A stretch of 64,000 nt of DNA from Alcanivoracaceae bacterium (GCA_029210325.1 JARGPU010000005.1:62001-126000), one strand, 5' to 3'; positions 16,788 through 27,797 are shown, counted from the stretch's first letter. The notes: generated by a model not told the origin, from the sequence alone. Translations and numbers: made by a program.

Positions 16788-18299
16788 TCATGCTGCATCA
16801 GCCACGCTACTATTGGCCTGCGGCACGCTGTAGTAACGTTCGACGATTTGTAAATAGCGGGAGACTTCCGCGTCCCACTCCGCCTCGTCCCAGCCAAGTT
16901 GCTGCTGACATAATGGTTTGATTTCGCCAAGCACCGCCTTACCGCCCTGCTCCAGCAAATTGCCGATGCGGGTGCGGCGTAACAGAAGGTCGTCCAGATG
17001 AACCACCATTTCGTTCTCCAGCACCCATTGCACTTGGTCAAGCAGTGCATTGCCGCTGGGTAGTGCAGCGAGCGGATGGCCAAGACGATGCGGCGGGTTA
17101 ACGGCGAAGCGGAACATACGCTCCTTCGGTGCCTGGTTGGCGCTATGATCGCTGGCATCAATCAGGCCGGCAGCAAGTAATGCGTCCAGCGCAATCAGTC
17201 GGAAAGTAGTCAACTTGCCGCCACTAACAGTGGTGACCCCTTGGTGAGACCAGACCGCGTGATCGCGGCGCTCCTTGGAGGGATCAATGCCCTTGCCGGA
17301 CGCGATGATCGGTCGCACGCCAGCCATGGTGGAAATAATGTCCCTGTCTTGCAGTGTAACCTGTGGGAACTGACTGTTAGCCAGTTTGAGCAGGTAATCC
17401 ACTTCTTCACGGGTGCAAACCGGTTCAAAGGACAGGTCATCACGATGATCGAGATCGGTGGTGCCTATGCAGGTCCTGCCTTCCCAGGGGAACACGAACA
17501 CCGGACGACCATCGTCCGGATGCAGAATAGTCAGGCAGTCGGAAACCGGCAGGCGCTCGGCCGCGACGAACAAATGGCTGCCGCGCTGCGGACGTACCTT
17601 TTTCTCGGTGCCGGACAGCCGATCAGCCCAAGCGCCGGTAGCGTTGATGACATGGCGAGTGCGAAATGACAATGCCGCACCAGAGACCAGATCCGTTGCC
17701 GATAACTGCAGAACATCCCCGTCATGCAGAACCTTGCTAACTTCAACATAATTGCAAGCGCGGCCGTCATGGCCACAGCCCTCATGCAGTACGCGCGCCA
17801 CCAAGCGACTGTCGTCGGTGAGAGAGTCGGTATACCTCATGGCGCCTACCAGACCATCACCGTTCAGACCCGGCACCAGTTGCATCAGCTTTTCCATCGA
17901 CAGCCAGCGGTGGTCGCGAATGCCGGCGAGAAAATCGTACAGCCAAAGAATCGCTTTCATCGGCCAGCGCCCGGGAAACTTGCCGCGTCGGACTGGGAAG
18001 ATATAGGGCTGACGCACCACCATATCTGGTAACTCTTGTAATAGGCGCTCGCGCTCCAGCAGTGAATGACGAGTCAAACGGATATCGCCCTGACCCAGAT
18101 AGCGTAACCCGCCATGAACCATTTTCGATGAGCGGCTTGACGTGCCCCAGGCAAAGTCACGCTGCTCTAGCAGCAGCACACGCTGGCCACGGCGCGCCGC
18201 CTCCAGCAATACTCCGGCACCGGTGATACCTCCACCGATGACAATTAAGTCCCAGGTTTCCGCTGTCAGTTCGGACGGATTCGGGCGTTGGCCAAGCAT
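16788..18299 (-). CDS. glpD: FAD-dependent glycerol-3-phosphate dehydrogenase (GlpD type)
   Basis: A 503-aa membrane-associated flavoenzyme that oxidises the C2 hydroxyl of sn-glycerol-3-phosphate to DHAP and reduces quinone. FAD loop VIGGGITGAGVLLEAARRG at the N-terminus, then GTSSRSSKMVHGGLRYL, the GIGTT-like FPWEGRTCIGTTD, the substrate Arg region MAGVRPI and VSGGKLTTFR, all conserved in GlpD. A good ribosome site (CAGGAG) precedes the ATG. It lies 18 bases after the alkylglycerone-phosphate synthase homologue and 10 before the FGGY kinase, so the three form one operon. Whether it uses free or alkylated glycerol phosphate is open. Confidence 0.88.
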   Translation of the reverse strand: MLGQRPNPSELTAETWDLIVIGGGITGAGVLLEAARRGQRVLLLEQRDFAWGTSSRSSKMVHGGLRYLGQGDIRLTRHSLLERERLLQELPDMVVRQPYIFPVRRGKFPGRWPMKAILWLYDFLAGIRDHRWLSMEKLMQLVPGLNGDGLVGAMRYTDSLTDDSRLVARVLHEGCGHDGRACNYVEVSKVLHDGDVLQLSATDLVSGAALSFRTRHVINATGAWADRLSGTEKKVRPQRGSHLFVAAERLPVSDCLTILHPDDGRPVFVFPWEGRTCIGTTDLDHRDDLSFEPVCTREEVDYLLKLANSQFPQVTLQDRDIISTMAGVRPIIASGKGIDPSKERRDHAVWSHQGVTTVSGGKLTTFRLIALDALLAAGLIDASDHSANQAPKERMFRFAVNPPHRLGHPLAALPSGNALLDQVQWVLENEMVVHLDDLLLRRTRIGNLLEQGGKAVLGEIKPLCQQQLGWDEAEWDAEVSRYLQIVERYYSVPQANSSVADAA

Positions 18300-18317
18300 G
18301 TTATTTCTCCTGCAGAA

Positions 18318-19910
18318 CTACTCTTCCAGCAAGCAACCGGGATTCATTTGTTGGGTCGGATCGAAATGCCGCACCAGAGTATTAAGCACGGCTATGCCCT
18401 GCTCTGTCTTTTCATGTTTTAGCCACGGTGCGTGATCACGACCAACACCATGCTGGTGGCTGATGGTGCCGCCCATGGCTGCGATGGCATCACTGGCTGT
18501 TTTCTTCATTTGCGCCCATCGTGCTCTGGTTTCTTCATAGGACGGCGAGCATGGGAACACATAGGTGGTGTAAATACTTGAACCCTGAGGGTACAGGTGT
18601 GACAGATGGGTAAAGACATGTACCTTGCCATCATCGCCGCAGTTGTCGCGAATGGTCTGCTCGATACTCGCAACCATCTCCGGAACACGGTTCCAATCGA
18701 CACAGGTTTCCAGCGTGTCCACCGCATAGCCGTGCTCCCATAGACCATGGCGCAGGTAGGGTGAACGAAATCGTGACTCTTCCCATTTTTTACCCAGCAG
18801 CGTGCCGACATGAACTCCACCGGCACCACGAATACGACGCTTGGCTTCAGCCAGATTCTGCGAACAGGCGCGAGCCTGTCCGGTGACGCCAAAGGTGATC
18901 ATGCATTTATTATCAGCAATGCCACGTAGTGCCAGATATTTCTCCAGCCAACCGACTAGATTTTCGTGCCCCGCCAGTTTCAGATGGGAACGCGTTTCCT
19001 CTGCATTCGACAAACGCAGCATCGACAGAGGCAGCTTTGCCTGGGCCATGGAGCGCACCAGTTTTACCGCGCTATCCCAGTCCGGAGCGAAGGCGACATG
19101 AAACTCTTCTTTCTCTGGCAATGGCGTTACCCGCACCTTTACTTCGGTGAGCACGCCGAAGCGCCCTTCACTACCCATCACCATTTCGCGCAGGTCTGGG
19201 CCGGCACTAGAGGCCGGAATGGTCGGAATGACAAGAGTGCCACGGGGTGATTCGAGGCGGCCGCCCGCAAACATCTGTTCGATCCGCCCATAGCGCATGG
19301 ATTGCTGGCCGCTGGATCGGCTGGCAATCCAGCCGCCGACGGTGGACAGCTCCCAGCTTTGCGGAAAATGGCCGAGCAGATAGCCTTTCTCGCGCAGCTG
19401 TTGCTCCAGTGCCGGTCCTGGGGTGCCAGCGCCGAAGGTGGCGATCTGGCTGACCGGGTCCAGCTCAATGAGCTTATCCATTTTTGCCAGCGACAGCGTC
19501 AGTACCGCAGCATCCACTGCCGGCGGATTGATGTGGCCGGCCACCGAGGTGCCGCCACCATAGGGAATTACAACAACATCGTTGGATAGCGCCCAGTCAA
19601 GTAGCTCGCGTACCTGGGCGCTGGTTTCCGGCTCGGCAACGCCATCGGGAAATGGCCCCATCTCGCCACAACGCATGGCCAGCCAGTCCGGCAGACTTTG
19701 CCCGCGAGCATGCCTCACCCGGATTTCAGCGTCAGTGCTAACCAGTTCATGTTGCGGCAAGCGAGACGCGGGCACTTGAGCCAACACCTGCTCCAGCGAG
19801 GCGTCCGCCAGAGGTGTTGCGACACCAAGGCGCTGCTGCAGAAAAGCCAGCCCTGATGGTTTAAGTTCATATTCGTTGGCCTCGTCGCCCCAGCCATTCC
19901 AACGTCGCAT
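18318..19910 (-). CDS. FAD-binding oxidase, alkylglycerone-phosphate synthase homologue
   Basis: A 530-aa VAO/PCMH-type flavoprotein very like eukaryotic and myxobacterial alkyl-DHAP synthase (AGPS), which swaps the acyl chain of acyl-DHAP for a fatty alcohol to make the ether bond. Shared features: RWNGWG at the start, IPYGGGTSV (FAD PP-loop, about 115-123), ELSTVGGW and MGSEGRFGVLTE, a Tyr in SSIYTTYVF (about 447-450) aligned with the catalytic Tyr, and SHQHGVG (484-490) in place of the essential His cluster SHHHGVG. Start at 19910 with GGGAGT upstream. A D-lactate-dehydrogenase-like role is the alternative, but the N-terminal and His motifs favour AGPS. Confidence 0.75.
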   Translation of the reverse strand: MRRWNGWGDEANEYELKPSGLAFLQQRLGVATPLADASLEQVLAQVPASRLPQHELVSTDAEIRVRHARGQSLPDWLAMRCGEMGPFPDGVAEPETSAQVRELLDWALSNDVVVIPYGGGTSVAGHINPPAVDAAVLTLSLAKMDKLIELDPVSQIATFGAGTPGPALEQQLREKGYLLGHFPQSWELSTVGGWIASRSSGQQSMRYGRIEQMFAGGRLESPRGTLVIPTIPASSAGPDLREMVMGSEGRFGVLTEVKVRVTPLPEKEEFHVAFAPDWDSAVKLVRSMAQAKLPLSMLRLSNAEETRSHLKLAGHENLVGWLEKYLALRGIADNKCMITFGVTGQARACSQNLAEAKRRIRGAGGVHVGTLLGKKWEESRFRSPYLRHGLWEHGYAVDTLETCVDWNRVPEMVASIEQTIRDNCGDDGKVHVFTHLSHLYPQGSSIYTTYVFPCSPSYEETRARWAQMKKTASDAIAAMGGTISHQHGVGRDHAPWLKHEKTEQGIAVLNTLVRHFDPTQQMNPGCLLEE

Positions 19911-20117
19911 GCCGTACTCCCGTGTTTTCGACAACCAGACATTATTGCTTGCGCGGATGCTAGCTGTTGCCCGGCTTAACTTCACTGGCGCCGGCTGTCA
20001 GCATATGGACATTTGGGGACACAGCGGAAGCCCCATGGCCCACAAAGTCATCCCGGTGACCAAAAACACCTTGTCATTATGCGGCTATAATGTAGCCCTT
20101 TGCCGCGCGGAAAAACC

Positions 20118-20726
20118 ATGCATGAGGTTCGTCTAGCCCACCAATCTGATTTAAATGCTCTGGTTGCGATGTTGGCGCGGGCGTTCGATAACGATCCCTT
20201 TTGGCGCTGGATTGTTGATGGCCAAGGGGACTACCAGCCACGGCTCTGCAACGGCCTTGAAGCACAGCTTCGACATCTGGCATTGCCAGGGGGTCTGGTG
20301 TGGTGTGGCGGGCAGCATCAGGGTGCGGCGCTGTGGTCAGCACCCGGGCAGTGGCAGCTAGGTGTTTTACAGCAATTACGCTTCTTGCCGGACTTTGTCC
20401 GCATGACCCAGTGGCAACGTCTGTGGAAGGTCAGTCGTGCTATTCAGACTGTACAGGAGGCCCATCCACAGCCCCCTCATTACTATCTTCAGGTGCTTGG
20501 TGTTGACCCTTCTCATCAGGGTAAAGGCTGGTCACGGCCACTAATTGAAACTGGCCTTGCTCTGGCTGACCGAGACGGTAAGCCGGTGTATCTGGAAACC
20601 GCCGAACAAAGCAATCTATCTCTTTATCGCCGTTATGGTTTTGAAGTAATAAAAACACTGACCGATATGCCTGGTGACCCGCCACCACTATGGTGCATGT
20701 GGCGACAGCCGAATAGCGGGGTTTGA
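20118..20726 (+). CDS. GNAT-family N-acetyltransferase
   Basis: A 202-aa GNAT protein. The acetyl-CoA loop is DPSHQGKGWSRPLIE (about residues 137-151), a Q-x-x-G-x-G type loop with Ser in the last position, and the C-terminal YRRYGFEVIKT strand-helix is typical. Substrate unknown. It reads away from the alkylglycerone-phosphate synthase homologue; a perfect -10 hexamer TATAAT sits at 20086-20091, with no convincing -35. The ATG at 20118 is preferred to a TTG at 20100. It converges with the MpaB-like gene, 6 bases apart. Confidence 0.75.
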   Translation: MHEVRLAHQSDLNALVAMLARAFDNDPFWRWIVDGQGDYQPRLCNGLEAQLRHLALPGGLVWCGGQHQGAALWSAPGQWQLGVLQQLRFLPDFVRMTQWQRLWKVSRAIQTVQEAHPQPPHYYLQVLGVDPSHQGKGWSRPLIETGLALADRDGKPVYLETAEQSNLSLYRRYGFEVIKTLTDMPGDPPPLWCMWRQPNSGV

Positions 20727-20732
20727 GCCTGA

Positions 20733-22067
20733 TTAGCTGGCTTTAACGTCCTTGTACTTGGCGGGATCGGTGGTGTACTCCGCGTGGCCATAATTAACCA
20801 GCAACTGGTTCAGTCGGCGGATCAGCAGCTGATCCGCTACCCAGCCGGCTACCGGCACCCGCTCAATCAACGAGAATGCTGTCATCTGCGGCAGGATATA
20901 GAGGTTGCTGGCTGCGAAAAACAGGTAGTCTTTGATGCTGGGTTGCACGCCCATCTGCCTGGCCTTCTGTTTTTCATCTCCGATCAGAAATACTCGACTG
21001 AAAAACACCTTGGAAAAACTTTTCTCGAAGCTGTTGTAAATGCGATTGCGCAACGATTGATCCGCTGGCAGATAGGCCGACATGGTTGAACGCACCAGCG
21101 CACCACAGGTTTCATCGTCATAGCCGTCGCGCAGCGTGCTGCCATACGTCATCATGGCGTTGAAGATTTCCCGCGGCGAATCCGGCAGCAGATCCTCCGG
21201 CAAACCAAGCAGATAACTCTGGTAGCGGCATAGCTCGACAATGGCGCGCTCGTCGCGGGTAAATTCCTTGCGCCCCTTGCGAATCACTTTGAAGGCGGTA
21301 ATAAACGCCGGCATGGTGCCGGCAGGCATCTGGTCGACTTGCGGAATGGGAATGCCGTAAACGCTGACGTCCCACACCTTGGAGCGCTTGAGGATATTAA
21401 AGCGCACCATCGAGTGCATCAGTCGCACCATCGCCGCGGCCTTGAATCCGGTGCCAAAACGTTGCAGCGCTCCGGGCAAAGTTGCGGTGGTAAAGAAGCT
21501 GGCAGTTTCCTTGACCCGCTGCACCGATGACTCATCCGACAGAGTGCCGGTCAGCGCCATAGGCAAACCAGAATACTTATTCATAAAGGTGGCAACAAAG
21601 GCGCCGCGAATGGCAAACGGTGCCAGGTTAGCCATGGCAATACGGCTCACCCGGGCACCCTGATTAACAAGATCCATGTCGAGCCACTCGGGGATGCGCT
21701 CCATGGATTGAATAAAGTCGATCAGTTCCTGTGGTGCACCTTCGACCTTATCGACGCCCTTGTCGCAGGCCTCTGTCAGCATGCCAATCAAGCGGCGAAA
21801 ACCGAATTGCGGAATCAGGGCAGCATAGGCGTCAGCAACAGTATCGCCGAGCATGGTGTAGGCCCGGGCCCGCTCAATGCGATCCCTATCGGCCAACAGT
21901 TTGGGCCGGTACTTGCGAGCAAAGCGCCCCGGCAAAGCACATTCGTCAGCGAGATCGTCGGTGAAGCGTTCCGGGGTAATGCTGAAGTCCACATCTCCGT
22001 AAAGAGACGGAATCAATGTTTTTTGGGCGGCCACCTTGGCGCGCAGTTCCTCAAGGGACATAACCAT
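20733..22067 (-). CDS. DUF2236 oxygenase homologue (MpaB / latex-clearing protein family)
   Basis: A 444-aa member of the ER-bound oxygenase mpaB/B'/rubber oxygenase catalytic domain family (DUF2236), b-type heme proteins that include latex-clearing protein. The conserved core is visible: VKETASFFTTATLPGAL, then KAAAMVRLMHSMVRF, whose His is the expected heme ligand, and VSVYGIPIPQVDQ. The rest is alpha-helical. The reaction is unknown; family members cleave isoprenoid double bonds with oxygen. No clear ribosome site marks either ATG (22067 or 22061). It is followed on the same strand by nothing close, and lies 106 bases below an acyltransferase gene. Confidence 0.75.
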   Translation of the reverse strand: MVMSLEELRAKVAAQKTLIPSLYGDVDFSITPERFTDDLADECALPGRFARKYRPKLLADRDRIERARAYTMLGDTVADAYAALIPQFGFRRLIGMLTEACDKGVDKVEGAPQELIDFIQSMERIPEWLDMDLVNQGARVSRIAMANLAPFAIRGAFVATFMNKYSGLPMALTGTLSDESSVQRVKETASFFTTATLPGALQRFGTGFKAAAMVRLMHSMVRFNILKRSKVWDVSVYGIPIPQVDQMPAGTMPAFITAFKVIRKGRKEFTRDERAIVELCRYQSYLLGLPEDLLPDSPREIFNAMMTYGSTLRDGYDDETCGALVRSTMSAYLPADQSLRNRIYNSFEKSFSKVFFSRVFLIGDEKQKARQMGVQPSIKDYLFFAASNLYILPQMTAFSLIERVPVAGWVADQLLIRRLNQLLVNYGHAEYTTDPAKYKDVKAS

Positions 22068-22173
22068 GGCTGAATACCGTTATCGCAGATAGCACCACAG
22101 TAGTCAGTCAGGCTGGTGCTCAGCAATGGGCAGATCACTCACTGCTTTGACCTTCCGTGTCAGTGGGTAAACA

Positions 22174-23016
22174 TCAACGCCCAAGGAGTCGACGGCGCCA
22201 GCCCGGCAGGTGCTGAGCTGCGCGCTTCACTTTCAACTCCTCAATCATCGACTCGATGCTGGCAGCAGTCTTGTCGCGCAGATCCCAGAGTGCCTCCCGG
22301 TCATCTTGGTGGCCAGCATACTCCGAGGTGCTTATCGGCTTGCCAATCATGAACCAGAAGGGTTCAGGGCGCGGCAGCGTGGTCGGGCCAAGCCCCTTAA
22401 CAATGGGCATAAAGGTATCGCCGCCTCGCAGCAAGGAGTTCAGACGGGCGTGGCCGAGTAACCACTGCCCTGCCCGGCTATTCTGAAAGTCGTCGCCATC
22501 AAACAGAATGGTGTAAGCCTCATCACAGCCCACCGAGGCGAACGGAATGATGTCGTAGCCGTGTTCGATGGCCATACGGGCGAAGCCGGTGCGGTTCTTC
22601 CATGTCAGCCGATTGATCTCGCTGCGCCGCTTGGCCACCTCCCGTGCCCCTCCCGGGAATACCAGAATGTGCTGGCCGGCCTGCATAAGCCGGCTGCAGT
22701 TTTCCCGCGTCCCCGGTACCGCGCCATAGTGAATCAGCATGTCGCCCCAGCCCGGCACATCAAAATGAAAGTGGTCGCCGAGGCTGCGCGGATAGACACC
22801 AGTGCGGCTATACAGCTCACTGGCAAACAGCGGCGAATCAATTACCCCAAAAATGGCATGATTGCCGACAAAGAGGCCCGGCCGGCTGGGGTCGACATTC
22901 TCGGCGCCAAGCAGTTTCGGGGTGAAGTACCAGCGCTGCAGGGTCAGCATCCTGCGAATGCGGCCTGCTGATGGCGGGCGATAGTCTTCAAACTGAATCG
23001 GTGTACGGACTTTCAT
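22174..23016 (-). CDS. Lysophospholipid / DGAT2-like acyltransferase
   Basis: A 280-aa acyltransferase of the LPLAT superfamily, closest in motif style to the MGAT/DGAT2-like branch. FVGNHAIFGVID holds the catalytic His with an Asp seven residues on, FPGGAREV is the glycerol-phosphate-binding motif, and PFASVGCDEAY and PIVKGLGP follow. The start at 23016 (MKVRTPIQF) is preceded by AGAGG; the ATG at 23064 lacks one. The C-terminal tail is basic and may bind membranes. It probably acylates a lipid with acyl-CoA or acyl-ACP; acceptor unknown. Neighbour to the MpaB-like gene and near the ether-lipid candidate operon. Confidence 0.8.
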   Translation of the reverse strand: MKVRTPIQFEDYRPPSAGRIRRMLTLQRWYFTPKLLGAENVDPSRPGLFVGNHAIFGVIDSPLFASELYSRTGVYPRSLGDHFHFDVPGWGDMLIHYGAVPGTRENCSRLMQAGQHILVFPGGAREVAKRRSEINRLTWKNRTGFARMAIEHGYDIIPFASVGCDEAYTILFDGDDFQNSRAGQWLLGHARLNSLLRGGDTFMPIVKGLGPTTLPRPEPFWFMIGKPISTSEYAGHQDDREALWDLRDKTAASIESMIEELKVKRAAQHLPGWRRRLLGR

Positions 23017-23179
23017 GTAACCTCTGCTGACCTTGCCAGCTATCGAAGTGGCTGAGTTTACCATTCCGTGACACAGTCACGGTTCCCCAAAGGTGACAAA
23101 ACGACTAGGCTTGGTGGTCAGTTGCGGCCAGATGATGCGTCGTATTGCGCTAGATTTTTCTGTTTCCCAAGGAGTCCCC

Positions 23180-23842
23180 ATGAAGAAGCTCGCCCTCGCT
23201 GCCCTGATTGGCAGTGCCGTTACCCTTAGTGCCTGTACTGTTAACCCCTATACCGGCGAGAAACAGACTTCCAAGGCCGCCACGGGTGCGATGATCGGCG
23301 CTGCTGCAGGTGCGCTGATCGGTATTGCCACCTCCGACAACTCCAAAGAACGCAAAGAGCGAGCCCTCAGAGGCGCGGGTATTGGTGCCGTAGCCGGCGG
23401 TAGTGTCGGCGTCTATATGGATGTGCAGGAGGCCAAACTACGCGAAAAACTGTCCGCCAGTGGTGTTTCTGTAACTCGCGATGGCGACAACATCATTCTT
23501 AACATGCCTGGATCCATTACCTTTGATAGCAACCAGTATGTGCTGCGCGAGTCATTTATGCCGGTGCTCGACTCCGTTGCCGACGTACTGAAAGAATACA
23601 AGTCGACCATGATTCAAATAGGCGGACACACCGACAGCACGGGTGCGGACCAGTACAACATGATGCTGTCACAGCAACGTGCTCAATCGGTCGCCAACGC
23701 CCTCAGCGGTTATGCAGTTGAGTCGGTGCGCATGGATGTGGTCGGCTTCGGCGAAACCCAGCCAATTGCCAGCAATAGTACGGAAAGCGGCCGCGCTCAG
23801 AACCGCCGTGTGGAGCTAATTCTGTTGCCCTTCACTCAGTAA
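23180..23842 (+). CDS. OmpA-family peptidoglycan-associated lipoprotein (YiaD-like)
   Basis: A 220-aa lipoprotein. Signal peptide with lipobox LSAC (Cys near residue 19), a glycine-zipper region (TGAMIGAAAGALIGIA and RGAGIGAVAGGSVGVY), then an OmpA_C domain with IQIGGHTDSTGADQYN and LSQQRAQSVANAL, which carries the Asp and Arg that bind diaminopimelate of peptidoglycan. The start at 23180 has AAGGAG upstream. This glycine-zipper plus OmpA layout matches E. coli YiaD, a BAM suppressor. It overlaps the convergent transporter gene by 7 bases. Confidence 0.88.
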   Translation: MKKLALAALIGSAVTLSACTVNPYTGEKQTSKAATGAMIGAAAGALIGIATSDNSKERKERALRGAGIGAVAGGSVGVYMDVQEAKLREKLSASGVSVTRDGDNIILNMPGSITFDSNQYVLRESFMPVLDSVADVLKEYKSTMIQIGGHTDSTGADQYNMMLSQQRAQSVANALSGYAVESVRMDVVGFGETQPIASNSTESGRAQNRRVELILLPFTQ

Positions 23843-25077
23843 TCTTGCTCTTCAGTGTGGCGCCTGCCCAGGCGCCACACTGCCCAAGCCAACGGCAACA
23901 CCAACACACACACCAGCACATAGGGCCCTGGCGGCCAAATGCTGTATATCCCGGTTCCCAATATGGGCCCGATGATATAGCCCAAAGCCGGGCAGGCACT
24001 CATCATTCCTGCCACCGCGCCCTGCTCTTCAGCGCCGACACGCAGACTGGCTGCGCTGCTGACGCCAGGCATTCCCAATCCCAGCCCCAGACCCACAAAC
24101 GCAATGGCAGCGGCAGCAACAGCCTGCACAGGCGCAAATAAAAGCAGGAACGAGCCGAAACCAATCGCAATAACTGCCACCTTGAGCAAGGTCTCCGGTG
24201 GCCAGCGCAGTTTTTGCACAATCACAACCTGTGCCAGCAGAGAGGCCACTGCAGCTACCATCATTGCCAGTCCAACCCCGGCCGCCCCCTGAGTGGGCGT
24301 CAGGTCAAAACGATCCTGATACATAAAGCCAAGCGTTTGCTGTACCACGGCAAAGCATAGAAACAGAGATACACCGATAAGCAGTACATCTACCAAGCGA
24401 CGATCAACATAGGCCGCCAGACTGGCTCGCACTGCATCGAGCACAGAAAAGGGATGGCTTGGTTCACCCCGCTCAAGCATGCGTGGCGACTCCGGCAGGC
24501 GATACCAGACTACCAACGCCATGATCAGAGTAATCAGAACCACCGCATACAACGGCATAAGCAGACCAAATACCGCCAGAGCACCGCCCAGTGCCGGGCC
24601 GGCTATGGTGCCAAGGTTATGGGCAGCGGCAATCTTGCCCATTCCCCGGGTACGCTCAGCGGCACTGGTAACATCAGCAATATAGGCGGTTGCTGCTGGG
24701 GGTGACGCAGCCATAACCAACGCCTGCAAGACCCGCGCGGCCACCAGCAAGGCTAACAGTCTGAAGCCGCTTACCCAGCCGCCAAGACCTGCTTCAAAGG
24801 CCAGGGCGAATAGCAGTGTGCCGGCGGCATAGCCGCTCAGACCGATAACCAGCACCGGGCGCCTACCCAGATATTCGCTAAAGCGCCCCCATACCGGACT
24901 GGCCAGCGCGAAAGCCAATGATGAGCAGGTGATAATCAAACCAACCTGGATGTCTGCCAGACCCGTGGCACGGCCCAGCGACGGCAAAATAGCAAACACC
25001 AGAGTCTGGCCCATGCCAGTAACCGCAACCGCGAGTAGCAGCAAAAAAGTAGACGGTTTAATCAAGGTTTGCGCCAC
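23836..25077 (-). CDS. MFS transporter, TetA-like DHA1 family
   Basis: A 413-aa, 12-helix transporter. Motif A reads GRFSEYLGRRPVLV and motif C-like glycines occur in helix 5 (HNLGTIAGPALGGAL), as in drug:proton antiporters. The start is GTG at 25077, 2 bases past the cysG stop, so it is probably translationally coupled as the last gene of serS-cysG-mfs. Substrate unknown; a tetracycline-like drug is only the family example. Confidence 0.82.
   Translation of the reverse strand: MAQTLIKPSTFLLLLAVAVTGMGQTLVFAILPSLGRATGLADIQVGLIITCSSLAFALASPVWGRFSEYLGRRPVLVIGLSGYAAGTLLFALAFEAGLGGWVSGFRLLALLVAARVLQALVMAASPPAATAYIADVTSAAERTRGMGKIAAAHNLGTIAGPALGGALAVFGLLMPLYAVVLITLIMALVVWYRLPESPRMLERGEPSHPFSVLDAVRASLAAYVDRRLVDVLLIGVSLFLCFAVVQQTLGFMYQDRFDLTPTQGAAGVGLAMMVAAVASLLAQVVIVQKLRWPPETLLKVAVIAIGFGSFLLLFAPVQAVAAAAIAFVGLGLGLGMPGVSSAASLRVGAEEQGAVAGMMSACPALGYIIGPILGTGIYSIWPPGPYVLVCVLVLPLAWAVWRLGRRHTEEQDY
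23854..23881. terminator. Strong hairpin after the OmpA-type gene
   Basis: AGTGTGGCGCC (23854-23864), loop TGCCCA, GGCGCCACACT (23871-23881): an 11-bp perfect GC-rich stem 12 bases after the lipoprotein stop and inside the last codons of the convergent transporter gene. No T-run on either side, so Rho-independent stopping is uncertain. Confidence 0.4.
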
Positions 25078-25079
25078 GT

Positions 25080-26462
25080 TTACATAAACCAGCGGTAGCG
25101 CGGATGAAGCGTAACCACGCTGCCAATAATCAACAGGCTCGGCGCGGCAACCTCCATGCTGGCAACTTTTTCCGGTAAAGAACTTATGTTGCCGATAATC
25201 ACTTGCTGATCATCCAGCGTGCCGCGCGATACAATTGCCGCTGGCATATCAGTGGCCATTCCCTGAGCCAATAGATTGCTGCAGATCTCCGCCAGGCTAA
25301 CCAGCCCCATATAGAAAACCAGCGTTTCGTTGACAGTATTCAGATTGGCCCAGGGCAGATCGACCGAGCCATCCTTGCGATGACCGGTGATGAAACGGAC
25401 GGACTGAGCGTGATCACGGTGAGTCAGTGGAATACCTGCATAGGAAGCACAGCCGGCAGCAGCGGTGACACCGGGCACTACCTGGAAGCTGATGCCGGCG
25501 GCAACCACACTATCGAGTTCCTCGCCACCGCGCCCAAAAATAAAAGGGTCGCCCCCTTTCAGGCGGCAGACTTTTTTACCTTCAAGGGCGTACTTCACCA
25601 GCAGGCTATTGATCTCCTCCTGCGGCACAACATGTTCATTGCGGGCTTTGCCGACATAAACCAACTCTGCATCGCGACGGGCCAACTCCAGAATCCCCTG
25701 GCCCACCAAACGGTCGTAAAGCACAATATCTGCCTTCTGTAGCAGGCGAAGTGCTCGAAAGGTCATCAGGTCCGGGTCCCCAGGGCCAGCACCGACCAGA
25801 TATACCTCGCCACGCGACAGGACTTGGCTATCCGCATTAGTTACCGCATCAGACAAAAGTGTTTCTGCCTCAGCTTGCCGGCCGGCTAATACCTTTTCCA
25901 TTAGCGGTCCATCCAGCAGACCTTCCCAGAAAAGACGTCGGGCGCCAATTTGCGGAAGCCTCTCTGCCAAGGGCTTGCGAAAGCGCCCCATCAGCTCGGC
26001 AAGCTTGCCGAGGCCCGCCGGAAAGAGTGTTTCAATTTTCGAGCGAGCCCATCGTGCCAGCACCGGAGAAGCGCCGCCTGAACTGATACTTATCAGCAGT
26101 GGATCACGGTCGACAATGGCGGGGAAAATAAAAGTGCACAGCGGCGGGTTGTCGACCACATTGACCGGTAGCTGTCGGGCTACAGCGTCGGCATTCAGCT
26201 GCCGATTGACCTCGTTGTTATCGGTGGCGCCAATGGCCAGCACCACGCCATCAAGGTGGTGTGCCTGATAGGCCTCAGCCAGCCATTCGCCGCCGTGCTG
26301 CTCAACAAGCTGTTGTAGCTCCGCTTCTATTTGCGGCGCTACGACCCGTAATCTGGCGCCGGCCCGGACCAGCAGTCGGCCCTTGCGCAGGGCTATGTCA
26401 CCACCGCCCACCAGCAGAGCAAGCTGATCACGCAGTCGCCAGGAAACCGGTAGATAGTCCAT
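25080..26462 (-). CDS. cysG: Siroheme synthase CysG
   Basis: A 460-aa trifunctional enzyme. N-terminal domain (about 1-210): precorrin-2 dehydrogenase/ferrochelatase with NAD loop [11 protein letters not shown] and [15 protein letters not shown]-terminal domain: uroporphyrinogen III C-methyltransferase with [32 protein letters not shown] and [10 protein letters not shown]. It makes the siroheme of sulfite and nitrite reductases. It lies 12 bases after serS in the order usual for Pseudomonas; CysG in this window supports an assimilatory sulfur or nitrite route. Confidence 0.96.
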   Translation of the reverse strand: MDYLPVSWRLRDQLALLVGGGDIALRKGRLLVRAGARLRVVAPQIEAELQQLVEQHGGEWLAEAYQAHHLDGVVLAIGATDNNEVNRQLNADAVARQLPVNVVDNPPLCTFIFPAIVDRDPLLISISSGGASPVLARWARSKIETLFPAGLGKLAELMGRFRKPLAERLPQIGARRLFWEGLLDGPLMEKVLAGRQAEAETLLSDAVTNADSQVLSRGEVYLVGAGPGDPDLMTFRALRLLQKADIVLYDRLVGQGILELARRDAELVYVGKARNEHVVPQEEINSLLVKYALEGKKVCRLKGGDPFIFGRGGEELDSVVAAGISFQVVPGVTAAAGCASYAGIPLTHRDHAQSVRFITGHRKDGSVDLPWANLNTVNETLVFYMGLVSLAEICSNLLAQGMATDMPAAIVSRGTLDDQQVIIGNISSLPEKVASMEVAAPSLLIIGSVVTLHPRYRWFM

Positions 26463-26474
26463 TGCTATCTCCCG

Positions 26475-27797
<1,323 letters not shown>

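Noticed and set aside
15215-17161. Frame of the FGGY kinase extended upstream to 648 codons
   Set aside because: The extension lies inside the glpD-like gene and has no family similarity; the start at 16777 fits the family.
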